Source: Candidatus Wolfebacteria bacterium
GTDB lineage: Bacteria > Patescibacteriota > Minisyncoccia > Phycocordibacterales > Phycocordibacteraceae
Assembly: GCA_002400985.2 (NCBI GenBank)
Contig: NVRX02000007.1
Location: 24,175 to 63,122 of the forward strand
Direction of reading: 5' to 3'
DNA length: 38,948 nt
The position numbers and the translations under genes are program-made. Shown piece by piece: positions 8,812-20,800 of this stretch (position 1 is the first letter of the stretch; every line of letters starts with the position of its first letter). Under the pieces are notes generated by a model. It was not told the origin of the DNA. It saw only the letters and a list, made by a program, of their open reading frames with translations, and did no database searches.

Positions 8812-11800
8812 ACCGTCTCTGGTGTTGTTGTGGCAACCTCTTCAACAACAACCTCTGAGACAGTAACTATTCGTGATACTGAAGATTCATTCCCTGCAGT
8901 GTCTAGTACTGTGTACGTAAGCGTATATAGTCCTGCAGCACCAGTATCTACTGCCCCACCAACCACAATGTCCGCAGTAATGTCTCCATCAACATCATCT
9001 ATTGCTGTAGCACCCTCATCAATAAATGCATCTCCTACTGAAAGTGCAATTGCTGCGCTTCCTACCAAGCTTATTTCTGGAGCAACAGTATCTGTCTCTT
9101 CAACAACAGGAGGTGTTGTTGTTGCAACTGCAGGTGTGGTACTCGCTGTCTCTGCTGTTGACGTTAGTCCCACGCCTGACCCTACAACCACACTCCTGGT
9201 CTCTGTTACGAGGTTTCCTGCAGTGTCTAGTACTTTGTACGTAAGAATGTGTGACCCTACTGCTGATGTATCCAGAGGATTCGTCTCAGCTGCATACCCG
9301 TCTACAAATAGTGTGTATGAAAGGTTTTCATCCACATTGTCGGTAATAGAAACTCCAGGGTCTACAAACTCAGTTCCTGTAGCAATGTAGTATGGATTTG
9401 CTCCCAAGATAGTAATGACTGGGTTTTCTGTATCTACTACCCCACTCTCTGATGTAGGTTCTACATCTCTCTCCGTCTGAACAATGAAGTAATCAAAGGT
9501 CACGTCTACGGTTTGCACCTGGTCGAGCACCACACGGAAGCTCCCATTTGCTTTGTCAGTGATAAACCAACTTCCAACAACAGGAGATGTGAAGGTAATG
9601 AACACCTTCGCACTTGGCTTTATCTGGCTATTTTCTACATGTACCAATTTATTTCCAGAATAAATTGTTCCATTTCCTGCAGCTGCCTCCCCCGCACTGT
9701 CTTTCTGTGCGATAAGCTGTGTGAAGGCAAGTTTGTCGAACTGTGCGAACCCCTTTTCAATAAGCACTCCAAGTTCTGCAAAGGCACTCTTCAATGTGCT
9801 GGTGCTAAACACTCCTCCAGAACCTGCAATAACTCCAGATGCTTCAAGTGCTGCTATTCTCTCCTCAAGAGTTTCAAGCTGTATTGCAATCTGCTGTACT
9901 GATGCAAGGGTAAATGTCGCAAGCTTGTAGATATCTACACCCTTTCCAGATACTGAAAGTATTTCAGATGGTGCTTCCTCTGCAATAAGTCCAAGGCGCA
10001 ATGGGTTTGAATCACTCTCATAATTGTATCGATACTCTGCAATCTGTACTGCCTTCAATGTTTCAAGAATATCTTCCTTTCGAGCTTCGTCTAAGTATGT
10101 AATACCCTTCTTTGCTTCTCGTGTTGAAATATTTATAAAACTTGTAGCTGCAATATCTCCAAGTACGTGAAGCTTGTACTCAGGAGTACTTGTACCTATT
10201 CCAATGTTTCCAACACCATCAATGCTAAGAGCATCTCCAATCTCCTTTAGAGCAGCAAGAGCATATATTTGTGTTTGCAATCCATACTGTACTGTCTTGT
10301 ATCCATTTTCTGCCACACCTACAAGCTCAGGAAATACTGTCTCAATCTCTTGTGCAATAAATCCATACTGTGTTCCTGATCCATACTGTGTATCGATAAA
10401 CTCAAATGACACAGGATTTAAGTTCGCAATCGTAGCAAGTGCATTAGACACTGAAGCGACATTTGTCTTTAGGTTGATATCTGAAGCACAGGTTCCTGCC
10501 ACACAAGTACCTGCGTCTCGATACCCTCCTGCTACGGTATTAACATCCCCTCCACCAACTTCAAGCTTGTATGCGGGAGAAGTGTCTCCAACACCCACGT
10601 TTCCATTACCTAGAATAGTTAATCTTGCAGTAGCTCCAGTATAAAAAAGAAGTTGATCTGTATTTGCATCAATCTTTGTGTCACCCGCAGCAATGCTAGT
10701 TGTGTCAAATAGAATACGAGCTGCAGCAACGCCAGAACCTACAGTAAGAACATTCGCGCCAACTGCATTATAGACATCTAATATTGTACCTGGAGAAGTC
10801 GTCCCAACACCTACGTTTCCAGAGGCCTTAACTATAAAATTAGTATCCCCCGCATTTGCGTTTACAATGAAATCTTTTACATCAAAATCTATATCTTGCC
10901 AAGCAGTACCAGCATCAATTGATGCAATATACCCTGTAGTACCATCATGCCAAATACCAAGTCCTTCATGAGTTCCACTATTTATACTTGACCCAAGAAA
11001 GACTTCACTTACACCTTCTGTGCCAAACAAGGCATCTCCTGTTACCTCAAGAGGATGACTTGGACTCGCAGTACCAATACCTACGTTTCCAGAGCTATCG
11101 ATAACAAGCCTATCGGTGGTACCGATATAGGTATTATCAGAAATCTTAAAGCTGGTACCAACTGTACCAACAGCAAATGTGTTTGAACCAGAATCAAATG
11201 ATATCTGTGGATTTCCAGAGCTTGAGTTAATATTTATTGTCCCAGTACTCCCTACATCTCGTGTAAATGTAGCAAGATTTCCTCCAGATCCTCCTCCAGT
11301 AACACGGAGTCCTGTACCTGTAGCTGCATCGTCATTTATATCAAGGAGGTGTTCTGGAGTTGAAGTTCCTATACCCACGTTTCCAGTACTTCTGTTAATA
11401 GAAACTGCATCAGTGGTAACGTCTAAATTAACAATCCCGAAATTCAAAACATTATCCGTATCATCAAAGTACACCCTTGCGCCGTAAGCAGTATTACTTG
11501 GGTCAACAAACTTAATGCCTACCTCATTACCTCCACCAGACTTATTCAATGTAAGTAAATCTGACGGTGTTGTTGTACCAATACCTACGTTTCCTCCATT
11601 GAAATAACTATTACCTGCAGTGTTTAACCTAATAGTTTCTGATGCACTAGTGGTATAGAGTCGTAACCATGCATTCTCTGAGCCATCTGAAAATATAGCA
11701 CTTAATAATCCACCATCCGAAGCAAGTACTTGCGATATGTTTAGATTGCTTGCAGACGCTTTTACATCTAATTTTGATGCTGGAACATCAGTACCAATAC

Positions 11801-14800
11801 CTACGTTTCCAGAGGAAGTAATGTGCAGACGGTCTTGTGAGCCTGTTACCAGAGCAAGAGTATCGGAAGCAGGGAAATATAATCCATTATTGTGGTCTGA
11901 ACCATTTGCATATGCTACATCTCCAAGTGTTCCAGCTTTAGAACGAATACGACCAGTTCCTAAAATATTTCCAATAACATTAAGTGCTTCACTTGGACTC
12001 GCCGTACCAATACCTATGTTTCCATTATGGTCTATTCTTAATCGTTCTTGTACCGATGTGTCTGTGTTTGTTAATGTTGAAAATGATAAACCAAACTGAC
12101 TTCCTGTATTGATATTTACTGATGCAATTGTAGATACCACATCATTGATTGCTGGATTATTTGCATCCCCACTTGCTGAAAATGCTAACACTCCACCTAA
12201 TTCTTCTGCAGCAACAAATGCTTGTGTGTTATCAATCAATATTGTTCCTGGTGTAAGTCCTGTAGCACCAGCATCTGCGGTTATGCTGAGTATTTCACTT
12301 GGACTCGTAGTACCAATACCTACGTTTCCACTCTGGTCTATAGTAAGTCTTTCAACAGGGTTAGCATCGCTCTCTCTGTCAGCGGTAAAGAAACCTAGTC
12401 CTGCTCTGGCAAATCCTGAATTAACAAATTGATACGCTCTGATAGATGCTACATTTCCAGCACCTTGCCCAGATGCGTCACTTGAATAAAAATCGAGTTG
12501 CCCAAAGTTTGATGCAGGAGGAATGGTAGCAGCCAACCCTGTTGTCTCGAATGTAAGAATGTTGTTCGAGGTTGTAGATTTTAGCTCGAGTATAGATGAT
12601 GGAGCAGTTTCTCCGACACCTACGTTTCCAGTGTTGTCTATTGTCAAACGTGAAGTAGCACTACTTGTATAGAAGTTGAGCGTGTTAGCTGTACCGCCAG
12701 CAGTACTTCCTGAGTCAAACAATATCTTTGCATATTGTGTCGTTGGAGCCGCTGAGTCTGTAAAGAATAATCCAGACTCAGTTTCTGCAGTGTTGCTTAT
12801 TTCTATGTTGCTGGATGAACCATAGACTTCTAATGCCTCTCCTGGAGCTGTAGTACCAATACCAAAGTTTCCACCCTGCGCATTAAAATAGGTACTTCCA
12901 CCGCTTGAGCTTATTGATGTTTGTATTGTTGAGCCATTAGGTTCAAATAACACAATCTTATTTATACCTGTTGAACCACTATTGAGACCAAACCTATACT
13001 CCCCATTGCTTGTCCCATCTCCAGCTTTTGCTACAAAGTCTATAATTGCACCCCCTGTTGTACGTGTGTAGTTAATGTCGTACTCATCTGTTACCGTATG
13101 AACCACATTAGCCCCACTTCCTGTTAGCTTAAGGTCTGCAGTACCACTTGTTTTTGATAGTTCTAATAATGCTCCTGGCGTAGTAGTACCAATACCTACG
13201 TTTCCAGAACTAACTATAACCAACCTATCATTGGTATCAACAGCCGCACTATCAGAAATCTTAAAGGTAGAACCGCTTGTACCAACAGCAAATGTGTTTG
13301 CAGAAGAAGCAAATGTTATCTGTGGACTACCTCCACTTGAATTTATAGAGATACTCCCTGTAGAACCAACATCCCGCGTAAAGATAGCGAGAGGACCCCC
13401 TACCCCTCCACCAGTAACACGAAGCCCTGCACCTGTAGTTGCATCGTCATTTATATCAAGAAGATATTCTGGTGTAGTGGTGCCAATACCTACACTATCC
13501 GTAAGGGTCGTTGTATATACGTTTGTACCTCCATCAGTCCACCCTCCTGCAGTATTGGAGAATGATGCCCATGATCCTGCATTGTTTTTATACTCAATAG
13601 TTCCTCCATTGTCTCTAAATCCATACCCTGTTGTGCCTGTTGTATCAGCCCAGTTGATATAACTTGAAGCTGAGAGTCCAATGTTTCCTTCTACATCAAG
13701 CTTGTGGTTTGGAGTTGTGTCTCCAATTCCTACATTTCCAGAAGAGTCTATACGTATCCTCTCTCCTCCAGCGGTAAAGAACCCAAAACTGTCTGTTGAG
13801 TTTTCATAGTTAATTCGCCCTGATGTTGAGCTATCAGTATCTCCAAAAAAGATAACTGAACCATTGGTATTTCCAGCAAGGATAGATATTCCTGTTGCAC
13901 CTGCACTTTCAACAACAAGATCATCTGCAAAACTACTCGGAGCTATTGCTGCTCCACTCCATACATGTAGTTTGCCAGCAGGTGTAGAAGTACCGACACC
14001 TACATTTCCACTTCCCAAGATTGTAAGCTTAGGAGATCCTCCCGCAACACTTAAAGTTATTTTCTCATCACTAGCAGTGGCATTGTGTTCATACTTAATC
14101 GATCCTCTTGTTACGTCTGATTTAGTGAAAGTGATTACTGCAGCGCTTGTATCTCCAACCGTGTTGACTGTAAATCCTGTGGTAGTGCTTCCAGAAAAAC
14201 TACTGTCAATTTTGAATACGGTATTTCCAGAAGACTTTAGATGAAGGTTTGCTGCAGGACTCGCAGTACCAATACCTACGTTTCCAGAGGAGTCTATAAC
14301 AAGACGATTACTTGTATTATTTGTGCGGAAACTCAATGCATTCGTACTGTTGTCATATACAACAGCACCAATATCATCATCTGCAATATCTCCAAGCTGA
14401 AGAATGGATTGGTTTGTGGTACCAGAAATAATATCTACACGGGCATTTCCAGATGCACTATTTTGGAATACAGCGATAGTATTTGATGCATCTACAAGAG
14501 AGTTGCTTGTTCCACTTAGCAGAACGTTTAGTTTCGCGTTTGGCGTTGTAGTACCAATACCTACATTTCCGTCAGTATCTATTCTCAACCTCTCTACTTC
14601 GTTACTGCTAGAATCAGCAGTTGAAATTACAAAATCAAACCGACCTCCAAAAGTATCCCTTGCTAACAGTTTGATTGAACCTTTAATACCTGCTCCTGGC
14701 GCTGAACCATCAGCACCATAAAATTCTATACCACTTTGGACATCACCAACTACCCACGTTTTATTGGCTGTAGAAGCAAGTCGTAAAATTGTATTTTCGG

Positions 14801-17800
14801 TGTCACTAATCTCTAGTTTTTTCTGTGGACTCGTAGTACCAATACCTACGTTTCCTCCTGGTGTCCAAGATATAACATCAACATCAACTGTGTCAGATGA
14901 CCCACGAGCTCCTAGAGCCGCATAATCCCCAGTACTTGAACCCTTAAAATAAAACTTGCGACTTGCACCAGTGGTTGAAATACGTTCATTAACAAGGATA
15001 TCACCCTCTACATCTAACATCTCTGCAGGACTCGCAGTACCAATCCCCACCCTCCCTGCTGTAGCATCCACAAACAAAGCATTGCTACTTCCTGCTTCTC
15101 CTACCCTGAAGTCTCCATCTACATCTAGGAGGTATGTAGGTGTTGTTGTGCCAATACCTACGTTTCCAGCATTATCAATACGCACTCGTTCGGCAAGAGT
15201 AGTACCGTTATTAGTGTAAAAACTAAAACGAGTACGCGCGTTCGCATTTGTTCCAGCAGAAGTACTCCATGCTGCGTCAGACTCAACGCGTATTCTTGCC
15301 CCTATTGCTTCATCTCCTGCAGTAATATCAAGTCCTGCAAAATTAATATCTCCTAAAATTGTATCGATACTATTAAAAGCTGTATTTGGCCGTAACTTAA
15401 TATCAGGTGCTGTTGATGCTGCAACAAGCAATGGAGATGTTGGCGCAGTAGTTCCAATACCTATGTTTCCAGTTCCCAGAATGGTAAGTGTATTTACCGC
15501 AGTGCCTGCGGTACGAGCTCTAAACTGGAATGATGTACCTGTAGAGTCCCACCTACTATCAATATATGCTGTGCCACTTCCATTATTCTGATAAATATCA
15601 ATACCTACTGCGTCATCATATCTTCGCAAGAATAGTCCAGTATCCCCACTAGCATCAGTCTGCCCTTGGATAGTAAGCGAACGAGAGTCTGTATCTGCAC
15701 CCGCAAAAGTTGAAGGGTAAACAGTACCTGGAGAAGTAGTACCTACTCCTACGTTTCCAGAAGAATCTATTCTTATGCGTTCTGCTGCGTTTGAATAAAG
15801 AAGCAGAGCATCAATATTATGGTCGTATTCAATTCTTCCTTGTGCCTGAGCAGAAGAATCACCGAACCATATATTTCCTTTGCTGGTTGAACCAGACAGT
15901 ATGGTAATACCTCCATTGCCATTGTTATCAATAAGTAGCTCATCTGCATTTGCATGCGCAACAGTTCCTGTAGCTCCGTTAGAACCTTGAATACTAAGTT
16001 TCGCTCCAGGCGTAGTAGTACCAATACCTACGTTTCCTCCATCGAGAACCGTAAGTACCTCAGTTCCATTATCAAACAAGTTTAGAATATCTCCTGTAGA
16101 TGTCTGGTCTATACTCAATGCAGCAAGTGAAGAAGCTGCCGTAATGTGGAACGGATAGTTTATGTCTACCTCATTATTACTATTATCAAACTGCAGTGTG
16201 GCAAAAGCATTATTTGCCGTGTTGTACAAACGAAGTGCTCCTGCCCCCAACAATCCAAGGTTTCCATTTACGTCTAACTTATTAGATGGGGTTGAAGTGC
16301 CTATTCCTACGTTTCCTGAGGAGTCAATCGACATTCTAGTAGAATTACCTCCCGTCCTAAAATCTAGTCTGTCATTTGGGTGGTTATACAAAACAGCACC
16401 TCTAATGTTTCCACCCTCATCACCAAACAAGACCGCTCCTTCAGCAGAAGACGGCGTTAAGAAAGAAAGGAAGGCATTGCTGTTACTTTCTAAAGTAAGA
16501 ACCGAACCTGCAATAGGTGTAATTCCAGAAAAGCCGTCGGAAACGTGTAGTTTAGATTGTGGACTCGTAGTACCAATACCTACATTTCCTGAAGAATCAA
16601 CCGTTAAAATATCTCCATCATTTGCTGCCGCAGATGAGATATTCAAATAATCACCAGCTGTAGATTGTGCAATTTCTAGTGTTGCATCAGGCGTAGAATC
16701 ATTTAACCCAAATCGTGTCAAGAGTCCATATATATAGTTATCTCCATTACTGTCTTTTAGATTAATTCCACTCACTGAATCCGTAGACTCAACAATAAGT
16801 GGTGCATTACTTGCATTTACTATATGCAATGCATCTGTAGGGCTCGCCGTACCAATACCTACATTGTTTGTAGAGAAGTCATATACAAGTCCTGAGGTTT
16901 CAACTGCAAACCCTCCTGCAAATGTACTTGTTGCAGATGCATCTGTTGCGGTGAAGTATGGTGCTGATATTGATGAAGTTGCTGTAATGCTTGATGCGGT
17001 TAGTGTACCGTCAAAGTACCCATTGCCTGCTACAGACAGTTTAGAGAATGGAGATGTTGTGCCGATACCTACGTTTCCAACAAAAGTTGAATCTCCTGCC
17101 CCAGAAACAATTAGCTTCCCTAGTAGTGTTGCGTCCCCGCCAGTTGTGAGAGTTAGATTGTTAGCACCCCCACTTCGCAACACAAGTGAAGCGCCTGCGT
17201 ATTCAATACCTACTCTACCAAAGCCTGCTGTTAAGTCTGCAATAAGACTTCCTGAGACTGAACGCACATGTGCTGCACGGGATGAATCAGCATTTACATT
17301 GAGGAAACTATCTAGATTGTTACCACCCGTTGTAAATTGATATCGATTTGACACAAAATCATCTTGCAACACAGCGGCAATAGCGCTAGCGTTACCATTA
17401 ACTTCAAACTGTACTCCTGGAGCGATAGTACCAATACCAACCCTCCCTGCTGTAGCATCCACAAACAAAGCATTGCTACTTCCTGCTTCTCCTACCCTGA
17501 AGTCTCCATCTACATCTAGAAGATAGGCGGGAGATGTAGTACCTATACCTACGTTTCCTGAAGAATCTATTCTAAGAGCCTCACTGGCATTTGTTGTAAA
17601 TGCAAGACTGTTGTTTGAGTGAGAGTATACAATACTTCCAATATCGCTATCAGCAGAATCTCCGAATACAATACCTCCAGGCTGACTTGTTCCAGAAAGT
17701 ATGTTGATACCAGAGGATCCATTATCTTCAATAACAAGATTCTTGTAGTTTACATCTGCCGTTCCAACTGGTCCGTCAAATATATGCAGGTTTCCTTCGG

Positions 17801-20800
17801 GAGAAGTAGTACCAATACCTATAGAGCCTGCAATCAATGTTCCACTGATATCAGAAGCTGTGCCATTTCCTACAGCAATCTTAGCGGCACCAAGTCTAGA
17901 AATACCTGAATCTATAGAAAGCAAAGAGCCAGATGAAGAGAACCCAAATACACCACTGCTGGCACCTATAAACCGTGAAGAATTCACCGCAAACCTGTCT
18001 GTGCCCCCTGTTGTAAATGCAAATCTTCCTGCACCATAACTATGTATTCCCGTGTCTAATTCATCGTTGAACGTAATAGACGGTGCTCCTGCAGTACCTG
18101 CTGGCACTGTTAACTGTCCGCTTCCTATTGTTAGAACGCCCTGAGGACTCGTAGTACCAATACCTACATTTCCACTCGTAGCAAGATACAGAGAAGACGT
18201 TGCTGTTAATGTGTTTGTGCCGTTGTAATACGGGAATTGCCCTACTGTTCCTGTAATAGCGGTAATAGCTGATGTACCGTTTCCTTGGAGTAGTCCTGTG
18301 AGTGTTGTTGCTCCCGTACCTCCGTTTGCTACGGGGAGCGTACCGGTAACACCACTCGTAAGCGGAAGTCCTGTTGCATTGGTAAGCACAGCAGCAGACG
18401 GAGTGCCAAGGGCTGGAGTAGTAAATGAAGGAGATGTGCCAAATACCAGAGCTCCTGTTCCCGTCTCATCTGTAATAGAGCTTGCCAGTACAGAGGATGC
18501 TGCCGACACAGAGACATTTCCATTACTGTCTACAAACAAAGACCGTGAAGCGGTAAGTCCTGAAAGGTTTAAAGCTCCTGACACTGAAAGGTTTGTTGAA
18601 GTAGCGTTTGTTGTTGTTCCGTTTGTTGCAGTGAAGTCAGTAAATGAAAGCAGAGACGGAAGAGAAAGTGTTGGATTTCCTGAGACACCGTCTCCATTGG
18701 TTACAGTAATTTCATTTGCAGTACCTGTAATTGTTCGTTGTGCCCATGTATCAGAACCTGTTCGTACTGCAATGCCTGTACTTGCAAGCCCTTCGAGTGC
18801 CGCAAGATCATTTGCGAGTACAAATGTTGGATTTCCTGCTGTTCCGTTAGCATTTGAAATGGTAAGTCCTGCCGCAGGAGCGGTAAGGCTCCGTGCCACA
18901 ACTCCAGAGGCAGCATTTGATGAAAGAAGTCCTGTTAGTCCTGAAAACGTAACGTCACTTGATACTGCAAGATTTGTACTTGTTGCATTAGTTGTTGTGC
19001 CATTTGTTGCATCATAGCTTGCAAAAATTGCAGTACCAGAGAATGTTGGAGATGTTCCAAACACAAGCGCGCCCGTACCTGTCTCATCTGTAATAGAAGC
19101 GGCGAGCACTGATGAAGCCGCAGATACTGCTGCATTTCCTGAAGCATCAAGAAATAGTGCACGTGATGCAGTAAGCCCTGATAGGTTCAAAGTTCCAGAC
19201 ACCGCAAGATTTGTGCTTGTGGCATTTGTTGTTGTGGCATTTGTAAAGAATGCATTTGTTGCAGTAAACAGTGAGCCATCAAATAGAAGGTTTGCACTAT
19301 CTCTCACTAACCCACCTATAGTTACGTATGGAATACGTCCAGAAGTAAGAGAAGTGATAGTGAGGTCTGTGGTAGTAGCGTATGTACTTGTAAGCCGTGG
19401 AAATACTGATGTAATAGAAGTGCTAGTAGCGGTAAAGTACTCTGCAACAGTTTGTCCGACAACTGAAAGCTTTGCATATGGAGAAGTAGTACCAATACCT
19501 ATGTCTCCATTTGAGGTAATGGTCAATCGCGTACTCCCATTTGTTTCAAAAGAAAGATTATTTGAGTCATTTGTTCCGAGGATAGCTTCTTCGCCAAAAC
19601 TGTTTCCACCTTGCTGAAAAAATCCAGATGCGAGTGATGTTGTAGATACAGTAAGTACCCCATTGTCATTTATAAGACCGTTTCCAAGCAGTGAGATGAA
19701 GTAGTTCCCTGTACCAAGACCTAATGTTGAAGTGAACAATGAAGTACTTGTGGCGTTTGTGCTCGTACTGCTTGTAAAGACTGCATCTGTTGCAGTAAAT
19801 ACAGAACCATCAAAGAGAAGATTTGCATTGTCTACAACTAACCCCCCAGTACTCACATACGGAATACGTCCTGACGTAAGACTGCTTATTGCAAGATTAG
19901 TTGTTGTGGCATTTGTAGTAGTGGCATTCGTTGCAACAAGATTTGTAATTGTCGCAGTAACAGCGTCTAATATTGAGGTATAGAAATTAGTACTTGTAGC
20001 GTTTGTAGTAGAAGCGTTTGTGGCAAATAGGTTTGTGCTTGTTGCATTAGTCGCAACCAGGTTTGTAAGTGTTGAAGTCCCTGCAATAAGGATTTCTGTA
20101 TATAAGTTTGTTGAAGTCGCATTTGTTGTAGTACCTGATGTAAACACGGCTGTTGTTCCTGTAAGAGGTCCGGTAAGTGTTGTGGTTGCTGCATTCAAAG
20201 TACCAAAGGTACCAGTATCTGAAGTCACTTTAGTCCCCGAGAAGGTTGATCCTGTTATTTCAGTATTCCTAATTACACCCCCAAGATATTCTCCGTCTCT
20301 AATTATTGTTCCGGTAATATCTTCGATTTTATTTAGAAACTGGAACGTTTGAATGTTTTGAATGATTTGCGCACCATTTGATCCTGTTAGTTTTTCAAGC
20401 TCAACAGAAAGTGCTGCATGTAGCGAGGTAATACTTTGATCAACATATGACTTTGTTACGTCAGTACTTGAGAAGAAGTTTTGTGTGACGTTCCTTGTGG
20501 TAGCGACATACACTGGCTCATCTTCCTTAATAACAATATTGGTTTGAGCAGGCCCCGGGTTCACAAGCAGCACAGGATCACTCTTCCGTCCAAAAATACG
20601 ATCAAACACATTCTGCGCACCACCAACAATACTTCCTAGTACACCCGCTCGTGTATCCTGAGCAATATTAAAAATATCTTTTGTTTGCTCAGAAGTAGAT
20701 ACCGCAATCTGTGAGAGTGTTTCAGTAACCCTACCTCCAGCATTCCTTGGACTTGTTACTGTTACCTGCACAGCTGGAATAAAGACTCTTTCGGCAACGT

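Larger units (their letters stand above)
10180..19510 (-). repeat. Array of about 32 degenerate GNVGIGTTSPxxxLxVxG modules (within the giant CDS)
   Basis: Motif variants (SGNVGIGTTSPQSKLHVSDG, AGNVGIGTTTPTYLLDVDG, TGNIGIGTTAPTSPLL, etc.) counted by eye; on the plus strand the DNA reads as recurrent '(g)taccaatacctacgtttcc'. Mean spacing about 300 bp. Confidence 0.9.

Noticed and set aside
18298-19017. 239-aa plus-strand ORF (and many similar ORFs at 10174-19983) opposite the giant gene
   Set aside because: Val/Ala/Pro/Thr-rich complement of the repetitive giant CDS; no family motif; antisense shadow ORFs
10180-19510. Regularly spaced short repeats resembling a CRISPR array at DNA level (taccaatacctacgtttcc)
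   Set aside because: Spacing is about 300 bp and variable, repeats are degenerate and lie in a continuous coding frame; no cas genes
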